Source: an uncultured Frankiales bacterium
Lineage (GTDB): Bacteria > Actinomycetota > Actinomycetes > Mycobacteriales > SCTD01
DNA length: 21,148 bases
Direction: 5' to 3'
NCBI GenBank assembly: GCA_946479905.1
Contig: CAMLIA010000056.1
Span: 1 to 21,148 of the forward strand
The translations under genes were made by a program, and so were the position numbers. Below, in pieces: positions 1 to 5,616 of this stretch (position 1 is its first letter; every line of letters begins with the position of its first letter). The notes beneath the pieces are model-generated. The model was not told the DNA's origin. It did no database searches and saw only the letters and a list, made by a program, of their open reading frames with translations.

Positions 1-39
1 GCGGACGGGCAGCGCGTGCCGCACCAGGACCAGCTCCAT
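1..39 (-). CDS. Histidine phosphatase family protein, N-terminal fragment (cut by window edge)
   Basis: Reading the minus strand from ATG at 39 gives MELVLVRHALPVR, which then leaves the window. LVRHALP is the RHG-type motif at the N-terminus of the histidine phosphatase (phosphoglycerate-mutase-like) superfamily, in which this histidine is phosphorylated during catalysis. Only 13 residues are visible, so neither the substrate nor the subfamily can be told. The start lies 11 bp beyond the stop codon of the QueA-like gene on the same strand, so it may be the third gene of that operon, have its own leaderless promoter (see the -10 entry at 48-53), or both. Confidence 0.6.
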   Translation of the reverse strand, partial: MELVLVRHALPVR

Positions 40-47
40 GGCCGGCG

Positions 48-53
48 AGCCTA
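48..53 (-). promoter_or_regulatory. Candidate -10 box overlapping a stop codon, leaderless start of the histidine phosphatase gene
   Basis: On the minus strand the sequence reads TAGGCT, eight bases, then the ATG at 39. The TAG is the stop codon of the QueA-like gene. TANNNT at 6-8 nt before a start codon is the arrangement expected for a leaderless transcript. I see no clear -35 element and no Shine-Dalgarno sequence in the 11-bp gap. Confidence 0.35.
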
Positions 54-1064
54 GTCAGGCAGCAGCAGGCAGCTGTCGCCGAACTCGTGCCACAGGTAGC
101 CCTCCGCCGCCGCGTGCGCGTAGGCGCAGGACACCAGCTCCGGTCCCGCGACGGCCTCGAGCAGGTGCACGTGGCTGGCACCAGGCTCGTGCCACCCGGT
201 GATCAGGCCGTTCACGACGCGGGCCGGTCGGTCGGTGCCGAGGACCAGGTCCGTCCAGCCGTGGCCCTCGCGGACGAAGCCCGCCTCGTCCGCCACCGTC
301 TCGAGCGCGCGGGTGACGGTCGTGCCCACGGCGACGACCCGGCCGCCACGCCACCGGACGTGGTTGACCAGCGCGGCCGTCGCGGCCGGCACCTCGAACC
401 GCTCCGGGTTCGGGGGCTCCCCCGCCTCGGGGGAGGACACGCCGGTGTGCAGCGTCACGGGCGCGATCAGCACCCCCCGCGTCACGAGGTCGGTGACCGT
501 GCGCTGGGTGAAGGGCCGGGCGGCGCTCGGCATCTCGGCCGAGCCCGGTTCCAGCGAGAACACCGTCTGGTACGCCGACAGCGGCCACCGGTGCGGCACG
601 TAGCCGTAGGAGATCGGCCGGCCGTGCCGCTCCAGCAGCGCGGTCACCGGTCCCTCGACCGCCACCCGGGCGCGGTGCAGCCGGACCTGGTCCGGCAGCG
701 TCTCGAGGACCTCGAGCCACGCACCGGCGGGCAGGTCGATCCGCTCCGCCCGCCGTACGTCGGTGACCGGTCCGAACGACAGCCCCGCGGGCCGCACCTC
801 GACGACCCAGGTGCCGTCGTCGAGGGCGTTCGCGAAGTGCACCTCCACCGCGGTGCCGTCCGCCCGGCGGCCGTCGACCGAGGCGGCGAGCGTCGCGCTG
901 CGGTTGACGACGACGACGTCCCCGGGCGCAAGGAACCGCGGGAGGTCGTGGAACACCGCGTCGACCAGCCGGCCGGGGGAGGCCGCGAGCAACCGGACCT
1001 CGTCGCGCTCCAGGCCCCTCGCCTCGGCCGGCTCCGTCGCGTTGCGCGTGCCGACGGTGGTCAC
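51..1064 (-). CDS. QueA-like S-adenosylmethionine:tRNA ribosyltransferase-isomerase family protein
   Basis: This 337-residue protein has the length and the ordered signatures of QueA: SAYQTVFSLEPGSAEMPSAARPFT at about 163-186, VGTTVTRALE at 246-255, GLITGWHEPGASHVHLLEAV at 286-305 and a C-terminal YLWHEFGDSCLLLP. Known QueA transfers and isomerises the ribosyl group of SAM onto 7-aminomethyl-7-deazaguanine in tRNA to make epoxyqueuosine. Several motifs are altered: QueA usually has PTAGLHFT where this has PSAARPFT, and NFHLP where this has GWHEP. Most actinobacteria lack queuosine synthesis, and no tgt or other que gene is visible here, so I call the family but not the substrate. The GTG start at 1064 overlaps the SDR stop by 4 bp (GTGA), so translation is probably coupled to that gene. 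Confidence 0.8.
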   Translation of the reverse strand: MTTVGTRNATEPAEARGLERDEVRLLAASPGRLVDAVFHDLPRFLAPGDVVVVNRSATLAASVDGRRADGTAVEVHFANALDDGTWVVEVRPAGLSFGPVTDVRRAERIDLPAGAWLEVLETLPDQVRLHRARVAVEGPVTALLERHGRPISYGYVPHRWPLSAYQTVFSLEPGSAEMPSAARPFTQRTVTDLVTRGVLIAPVTLHTGVSSPEAGEPPNPERFEVPAATAALVNHVRWRGGRVVAVGTTVTRALETVADEAGFVREGHGWTDLVLGTDRPARVVNGLITGWHEPGASHVHLLEAVAGPELVSCAYAHAAAEGYLWHEFGDSCLLLPD

Positions 1065-1720
1065 CCGACCACCAGCGGGCTCAGGTCGACCGAGCGGTAC
1101 CGCCCGCTGGGCTGCTCGAGAAGCCGCCGGAAGGCCGGGACGACCGACTCGGGCAGCGGCCGGTCGGAGATGTCCTCACCGGGGAACGCTGCCTGGTGCA
1201 TGTCGGTCCGCATGTCCCCGGGGTCGAAGGCGAGCACCCGCATCTCGGGGTGCTCCTGCGCGAGCACGGCGCTCAGGTGGTCGAGCGCGGCCTTCGAGGA
1301 CCCGTACCCGCCCCAGCCCTCGTAGGCCTCCACGGCGGCGTCCGAGCTGACGTTGACCACGGTCCTCGGGCGCAGCAGCTGCACGAGGGCCAGCGGTGCG
1401 AGGACGTTCACCTCGAAGACGCGGCGCAGCTCGTCCAGCGGGTAGTCCTGCAGCGGCGGCAGCGGTGACGGCCCGAGGTCGCTGGCGTTGTTGACCAGGA
1501 GCCCGACGCCCGGTCCCGCCGCCGCGAGCAGCTGCTGCCGGTGCTTCGGGTCGGCCACGTCGCCCGGCACCAGCTGCGCGGTGGTGGGGGCGTGGGCTCT
1601 GAGCGCCTCGCCGTCGCGGGCGTCGAGCACCAGCTGCCAGCCGTCCTCGGCCAGAGCGTGAGCCAGCGCGCGACCCAGACCTCGGGAGGCGCCGGTGATG
1701 ACTGCGGTTCGTGATGTCAT
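1061..1720 (-). CDS. Short-chain dehydrogenase/reductase (SDR), divergent from soxR
   Basis: A 219-residue classical SDR. It has the nucleotide-binding glycine motif TGASRGLG at 9-16, NNAS at 77-80, Asn105 in EVNV, a serine pair at 125-126 and the catalytic YxxxK at Tyr139/Lys143. These point to a cytoplasmic NAD(P)(H)-dependent oxidoreductase; the small-molecule substrate cannot be read from the sequence. It is the first gene of a two-gene unit with the QueA-like gene (GTGA overlap). Its ATG at 1720 faces soxR across 50 bp that contain a MerR-type promoter pointing into it. SoxR of actinobacteria is known to activate oxidoreductase genes in response to redox-active compounds, so a role in handling quinones or phenazine-like molecules is a fair inference. 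Confidence 0.85.
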   Translation of the reverse strand: MTSRTAVITGASRGLGRALAHALAEDGWQLVLDARDGEALRAHAPTTAQLVPGDVADPKHRQQLLAAAGPGVGLLVNNASDLGPSPLPPLQDYPLDELRRVFEVNVLAPLALVQLLRPRTVVNVSSDAAVEAYEGWGGYGSSKAALDHLSAVLAQEHPEMRVLAFDPGDMRTDMHQAAFPGEDISDRPLPESVVPAFRRLLEQPSGRYRSVDLSPLVVG

Positions 1721-1726
1721 GGAGGT

Positions 1727-1757
1727 ATCCTCGAAGTTGAAGTCAACTTCATGTCAA
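1727..1757 (-). promoter_or_regulatory. SoxR-box-like MerR-type promoter of the SDR operon
   Basis: On the minus strand there is a -35 TTGACA (1757-1752), a 19-bp spacer and a -10 GAGGAT (1732-1727). The overlong 19-bp spacer is the hallmark of promoters activated by MerR-family proteins. The spacer holds the dyad TGAAGT-TG-ACTTCA, centred 7 bp after the -35, and an overlapping dyad GAAGTTGA-CT-TCAACTTC (1733-1750). Aligned by eye to the E. coli soxS SoxR box as I remember it (CCTCAAGTTAACTTGAGG), the 18-bp CATGAAGTTGACTTCAAC at 1753-1736 matches at 12 positions. The -10 ends 6 nt before the SDR ATG, so the transcript could be leaderless. Confidence 0.7.
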
Positions 1758-1770
1758 GGGGGTGATGTCG

Positions 1771-2235
1771 GTGCGTTCGGACGACCTGCTCACGGTCGGG
1801 GACGTCGCGCACCGCAGCGGCTTCGCGGCCTCGGCGTTGAGGTTCTACGAGCGCGAGGGCCTGATCGCGGCGAGCCGGACCGCGGGCGGCCAGCGACGCT
1901 ACGAGCGGTCGGTGCTGCGCCGGCTCGCCTTCATCCGGGCGGCCCGCAACATCGGGCTGTCGCTCGACGAGGTGCGCGAGGCACTCGACACGCTGCCCGG
2001 TGGACGGACACCGACCAAGGCCGACTGGGCCCGGTTGAGCAAGTCGTGGAGCGCGCGCCTGGACGAGCAGATCCGCGCGCTCAGGGCACTGCGCGAGGGC
2101 CTCGACTCCTGCATCGGGTGCGGCTGCCTGTCGTTGCGCCGCTGCGCCATCTCCAACCCCGCCGACGTCGCGGCCACCCGCGGCGTGGGCGCGGTCTACC
2201 TGCCGCGGCCGCTCACCGAGGAGCACCGCCACTAG
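1771..2235 (+). CDS. soxR: SoxR, redox-sensing MerR-family transcriptional activator
   Basis: SoxR is a dimeric MerR-family regulator whose [2Fe-2S] cluster, when oxidised, untwists the 19-bp spacer of its target promoters. From the GTG at 1771 the protein has 154 residues, the same length as E. coli SoxR. An N-terminal winged helix-turn-helix (about 7-75, with ALRFYEREGLI) is followed by a dimerisation helix and the cluster motif CIGCGCLSLRRC, giving ligands Cys114, Cys117, Cys119 and Cys125 in the SoxR spacing C-x2-C-x-C-x5-C. In-frame GTG (1762) and ATG (1765) codons lie upstream, but the ribosome-binding sequence AAGGGGG at 1756-1762 sits at the right distance (8 nt) only for 1771. A TATCCT at 1726-1731 could be its own -10, placing soxR under autoregulation at the shared site. 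Confidence 0.93.
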   Translation: MRSDDLLTVGDVAHRSGFAASALRFYEREGLIAASRTAGGQRRYERSVLRRLAFIRAARNIGLSLDEVREALDTLPGGRTPTKADWARLSKSWSARLDEQIRALRALREGLDSCIGCGCLSLRRCAISNPADVAATRGVGAVYLPRPLTEEHRH

Positions 2236-2238
2236 CGT
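2233..2238 (+). promoter_or_regulatory. Candidate -10 box overlapping the soxR stop, leaderless start of hemW
   Basis: TAGCGT begins with the soxR TAG stop codon and lies seven bases before the ATG at 2246. There is no Shine-Dalgarno sequence before that ATG. A readthrough transcript from soxR could also serve hemW, so this is a candidate only. Confidence 0.35.
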
Positions 2239-2245
2239 GGCCGGC

Positions 2246-3394
2246 ATGCCCGGTGCCCTGCCCGACGGCGACCCGCCACCGCCGGACGGAGCGCTGCCCG
2301 CACCGGCATCGGCGCCGTTCAGCGTCTACGTGCACGTGCCGTTCTGCACGACCCGCTGCGGGTACTGCGACTTCAACACCTACACCGACCTGGGCGGCCA
2401 GCAGGCGGCGTACGCCGAGGTCGTCCTCGCCGAGCTGGAGCTGATGCGGCGGGTGGCGGCGCCCCCGCCTGCGGACACGGTGTTCTTCGGTGGCGGCACG
2501 CCGACCCTGCTGCCCGCCGCGGACCTGGCCAGGGTGCTGGCCGCGATCGAGCTCGCCCCCGGCGCCGAGGTGACGACGGAGGCGAACCCGGACTCCGTCG
2601 ACGAGCGGTCGCTCGCGCAGCTGCGGGAGGCCGGCTTCACCCGGATCAGCTTCGGGATGCAGTCGGCGGTCCCGCACGTGCTCGCCGCGCTCGACCGGAC
2701 CCACACGCCGGGGCGGCCGCAGCAGGCGGTCGAGGAGGCCTTCCGGGTCGGCTTCGAGGAGGTCTCGCTCGACCTGATCTACGGCGCGCCCGGGGAGTCC
2801 GACGCGGACTGGCAGGTCTCGCTCGACGCGGCCCTCGCGGCCGGGCCCACGCACGTCAGCGCCTACGCCCTCATCGTCGAGCCGGGCACCCGGCTCGGTC
2901 GGCAGGTCGCGCGGGGCGAGGTGCCGATGCCCGACGACGACGTCCTCGCCGACCGCTACCTGATGGCCGAGGCCGCCCTGGCCACCCTGGGGTGGTACGA
3001 GGTGTCCAACTGGGGATCGCCGTGCCGGCACAACCTCGCCTACTGGCGCGGCCACGACTGGTGGGGCGCCGGCCCTGGCGCGCACAGCCACGTCGGAGGG
3101 GTCCGCTGGTGGAACGTGAAGCACCCCACCGCGTACGCCTCGCGGCTCGGCTCCGGGACGAGCCCCGCCCAGGCGCGCGAGTCCCTCACCGAGGAGGACC
3201 GTCGCGTCGAGCGGGTCCTGCTGGAGCTGCGGCTGCGCGAGGGGCTCCCCGCGGAGCTGCTGCGGCCAACGGGTCTCGCGGCGGCGGAGGGCTACCTGCG
3301 GCAGGGGCTGCTCGAGCGGGAGCGCGGCCGGTTCGTGCTGACGCTGCCCGGCCGGCTGCTCGCCGACGCCGTCGTCCGTGACCTGGTGGACTAG
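2246..3394 (+). CDS. hemW: HemW, radical SAM heme chaperone (coproporphyrinogen oxidase-like)
   Basis: HemW is a radical SAM family protein related to HemN; characterised members bind haem and deliver it to respiratory proteins and do not oxidise coproporphyrinogen. The 4Fe-4S/SAM motif is near the N-terminus in YVHVPFCTTRCGYCDFNTYT, with CxxxCxxC spacing and lacking the extra cysteine that HemN carries. The SAM-binding FFGGGTPTLL and the family features TRISFGMQS, LDLIYGAPGES and a C-terminal winged-helix-like part follow. I use ATG 2246 (382 residues) because a TAGCGT box sits 7 nt upstream; GTG 2237 is the alternative and adds three residues. In actinobacteria hemW commonly lies just upstream of hrcA; here a potassium-transport block separates them. 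It ends convergently with kdpE in a shared CTAG. Confidence 0.92.
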   Translation: MPGALPDGDPPPPDGALPAPASAPFSVYVHVPFCTTRCGYCDFNTYTDLGGQQAAYAEVVLAELELMRRVAAPPPADTVFFGGGTPTLLPAADLARVLAAIELAPGAEVTTEANPDSVDERSLAQLREAGFTRISFGMQSAVPHVLAALDRTHTPGRPQQAVEEAFRVGFEEVSLDLIYGAPGESDADWQVSLDAALAAGPTHVSAYALIVEPGTRLGRQVARGEVPMPDDDVLADRYLMAEAALATLGWYEVSNWGSPCRHNLAYWRGHDWWGAGPGAHSHVGGVRWWNVKHPTAYASRLGSGTSPAQARESLTEEDRRVERVLLELRLREGLPAELLRPTGLAAAEGYLRQGLLERERGRFVLTLPGRLLADAVVRDLVD

Positions 3395-4065
3395 GGCTCG
3401 AACCGGTAACCGAGGCCGCTCGCGGTCGTGAGGTAGCGCGGGTGGCGCGGGTCCGGCTCGAGCTTGCGCCGCAAGGCGGCGACGTAGACCCGCAGGTAGT
3501 TCGTCTGGTCGCGATAGGGCGGCCCCCACACCTCCTCGAGCAGGCGCTGGTGCTCGACCGTGCGGCCGGCGTGCCGGCTCAGCACCTCCAGCAGGTGCCA
3601 CTCCGTCGCGGTCAGCCGGATCTCCTCGCCGTCGCGCTCGACGCGCTTGGCAGCGAGGTCGATGGTGAAGTCGGCGGTGACGATGACCGGCTGCCCGCGG
3701 TCGTCCCTGGCGCGGCGCAGCGCGGCTCTCATCCGGGCGAGCAGCTCGTCCATCCCGAACGGCTTGACCACGTAGTCGTCGGCGCCGGCGTCCAGCGCTG
3801 CGACCTTGGCCCCTTGGGCTTCCCGGGCCGAGAGCACGAGGATCGGCACGTGGGTCCAGCCACGCAGCCCCGCGATCACCTCTGCCCCGTCCATGTCGGG
3901 CAGTCCCAGGTCCAGGACCACGAGGTCGGGCAGCCGCTTGGCCGCCGCCGCCAGTGCGGCCTGCCCGGTCTGGGCGAGGGTCACGTCGTAGGACCGGGCA
4001 CGCAGGTTGATCGACAGCGCCCGCAGCAGCGCGGCGTCGTCGTCGACCAGCAGGACGCGGGTCAT
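3391..4065 (-). CDS. kdpE: KdpE-type response regulator (OmpR/PhoB family)
   Basis: A 224-residue two-domain response regulator. The receiver has acidic Asp8/Asp9, phosphoacceptor Asp52 (VVLDLGLPDMDG), Ser79 and Lys101 (KPF). The C-terminal winged-helix domain ends LTTASGLGYRFEP, typical of KdpE. KdpE classically activates the kdpFABC high-affinity potassium pump after phosphorylation by KdpD. The gene starts at ATG 4065, overlapping the kinase stop by 4 bp (ATGA). No kdpFABC is visible; the neighbouring transporter is KimA-like, so its target here is probably that gene. Its stop codon shares a CTAG palindrome with the convergent hemW stop, leaving no room for a terminator between them. Confidence 0.88.
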   Translation of the reverse strand: MTRVLLVDDDAALLRALSINLRARSYDVTLAQTGQAALAAAAKRLPDLVVLDLGLPDMDGAEVIAGLRGWTHVPILVLSAREAQGAKVAALDAGADDYVVKPFGMDELLARMRAALRRARDDRGQPVIVTADFTIDLAAKRVERDGEEIRLTATEWHLLEVLSRHAGRTVEHQRLLEEVWGPPYRDQTNYLRVYVAALRRKLEPDPRHPRYLTTASGLGYRFEP

Positions 4066-5498
4066 GGGGTCGGCGCCGCGGGCAGCGCCAGTCGCATCGT
4101 GAGGCCGCCGCCCTGGGTCGTGTGCGGCACGAGGGTGCCGCCCATCGCCTCGCTGAGCCCCCGAGCGACAGCCAGGCCCAGGCCCACCCCTCCGGGCCTC
4201 CGGTCACCCAGGCGTTGGAACGGGGCGAAGACCTGGTCGTGCAGCTGGTGAGGGATGCCCGGTCCGTGGTCGACGACGTCGCAGACCACGAGGTCGCCGC
4301 GGACCCGGCCGGTGACGGTGACCATCAGGCCCGGCGGGCTGTGCCGCAGCGCGTTGTCCAGGAGGTTGGCCACGACGCGCTCCGCCAGGCCGGTGTCCGC
4401 GAGCGCGGCCGGCAGCTCGTCCGGCAGCTCCACGTGCACCCGGCCAGGATCGGCCACGGAGAGCAGGGCGCGGGACACGATCTCCTCCATGGTGACGGGC
4501 TCGAGGGTCGCCGAGACCACGCCGGCCTGCAGCCGGGAGGCGTCGAGCAGGTTGGTGACCAGGCCCTGCAGCCGGTCGGCCGACTGCTCGATGGTCTCGA
4601 GCAGCTCGGCGGTCTCCTGCGGGGTCCAGACCACGTCCTGCTGACGCAGGCTGCTCACCGCGGCCTTGATGCCGGCGAGCGGGGTGCGCAGGTCGTGTCC
4701 GACGGCCGCCAGCAAGGCGGTGCGCATCCGGTCGGCGGCCTCGAACTGAGCTGCCTGCGCTGCCCGGGCCGCGAGCCGGCGGCCCTCCAGTGCGGTCGCG
4801 GCCGCTTGCGCGAAGGTCTGCAGCACCCGTCGGTCCTCCCCGAACAGCGACGGCCCGCGGACCAGCAGCCGTAGCGCCGGCGAGGCGTCGATCTGCAGCT
4901 CCGTCTCCTCCGGATGGGCCTCGGCCGCGCCGCGGGCGGACTCGACGGCGGTCCACTCCTGACCGTCGTGCTCGAGCAGGACCACCTCGCGGACGCCGAA
5001 GACCACCCGGATCTGCTCGAGCAGGCCGGGCAGCGTCTCGACCTCCGCCAGCGCCCCGCCGGCCAGCGACGACAGCGCCTGCGCCTCCGCCCGCGCCCGG
5101 TCGGCCTCGGCGGTGCGCCGGGCAGCGGTGCCCACCGCCAGGCTCACGGTGACGGCCACGGCGAGGTAGCCGCCGAGCACCACCAGCTGGTCCGGCCCGT
5201 CGACGACGAGGGTGTCGTAGGGGACGGTGAAGAACCAGTTCAGCACCAACCCGCCGACGACGGCCGCCGGCAGCCCCACCCGAAGGCCGCCCAGCAGCGC
5301 ACCCAGCAGGACGACGAGCAGGACCAGCAGGACCGGTGTCGCCAGCGGCACGGTGTCCCGTTGCCCGACCAGCACCGCAGTCGTCACCGGCAGGCCGACC
5401 AGCACGCAGGCCGCGCCGGCCAGCTGCCGGCGGCGCGACAGCCCGCTCACCGGCTCGCGTCCGGCAGCCGATTCCGCGCTCACGGTGCCAGCCTGCAC
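4062..5498 (-). CDS. kdpD: Short KdpD-like sensor histidine kinase (DUF4118-HisKA-HATPase)
   Basis: A 478-residue membrane kinase matching only the C-terminal half of classical KdpD (about 890 residues). Four closely packed hydrophobic segments lie between about 25 and 125 and include the KdpD signature LNWFFTVPYDTL (86-97). A GAF-like region follows (about 140-240). The phosphoacceptor is His268 in GHDLRTPLAGIKAAVSSL. The ATPase has N-box NLLDNALRHSPPG, DHGPGIP, a lid with PGGVGLGLAVARGL and a terminal GGG box. The N-terminal KdpD/Usp cytoplasmic region, which in E. coli KdpD includes a Walker motif, is missing, and no remnant lies upstream, so this is a natural short form. The start is uncertain: GTG 5498 or GTG 5483, the latter preceded by a weak CAGGCT six bases upstream. 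It presumably phosphorylates KdpE in response to potassium or ionic state. Confidence 0.85.
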   Translation of the reverse strand: MQAGTVSAESAAGREPVSGLSRRRQLAGAACVLVGLPVTTAVLVGQRDTVPLATPVLLVLLVVLLGALLGGLRVGLPAAVVGGLVLNWFFTVPYDTLVVDGPDQLVVLGGYLAVAVTVSLAVGTAARRTAEADRARAEAQALSSLAGGALAEVETLPGLLEQIRVVFGVREVVLLEHDGQEWTAVESARGAAEAHPEETELQIDASPALRLLVRGPSLFGEDRRVLQTFAQAAATALEGRRLAARAAQAAQFEAADRMRTALLAAVGHDLRTPLAGIKAAVSSLRQQDVVWTPQETAELLETIEQSADRLQGLVTNLLDASRLQAGVVSATLEPVTMEEIVSRALLSVADPGRVHVELPDELPAALADTGLAERVVANLLDNALRHSPPGLMVTVTGRVRGDLVVCDVVDHGPGIPHQLHDQVFAPFQRLGDRRPGGVGLGLAVARGLSEAMGGTLVPHTTQGGGLTMRLALPAAPTP

Positions 5499-5526
5499 CC
5501 AGGCGGCCCGCTCGGCAGTCGGCTCG

Positions 5527-5579
5527 GCATCAAGATCGCATCAAGACGCCGGAGCCGACCGTGAAGAACCTGTCAAGAA
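5527..5579. promoter_or_regulatory. Putative KdpE operator: two pairs of 11-bp-spaced direct repeats
   Basis: Four copies of a TCAAGA-like motif lie in the same orientation between the divergent kdpD and kimA: ATCAAGA at 5529, ATCAAGA at 5540, GTGAAGA at 5561 and GTCAAGA at 5572. Spacings are 11, 21 and 11 bp, so all face about the same side of the helix. Tandem half-sites 11 bp apart are what OmpR/PhoB-family regulators such as KdpE bind. The site suits control of kimA and possibly also of kdpDE. No consensus -10 is obvious downstream; TTGGCT at 5605-5610, six bases before the kimA ATG, is the best position match but is poor. Confidence 0.55.
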
Positions 5580-5616
5580 CGGCCTGAACCGCGTCGCCCT
5601 CCGGTTGGCTCTCGCC

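Noticed and set aside
2213..4207. A 664-codon open frame on the minus strand across hemW and kdpE
   Set aside because: It is antisense to hemW and runs out of frame through kdpE, with low-complexity Arg/Pro/Gly-rich translation. High G+C sequence gives such long shadow frames; both underlying genes have clear family motifs.
5227..5616. Upstream extension of the kimA frame to 5227
   Set aside because: It would run antisense through kdpD and through the direct-repeat operator. KimA homologues begin at the region encoded from 5617.
5499..5616. Possible ydaO-type c-di-AMP riboswitch before kimA
   Set aside because: The gap is only 118 bp and mostly direct repeats; I see no paired-stem arrangement of the expected size.
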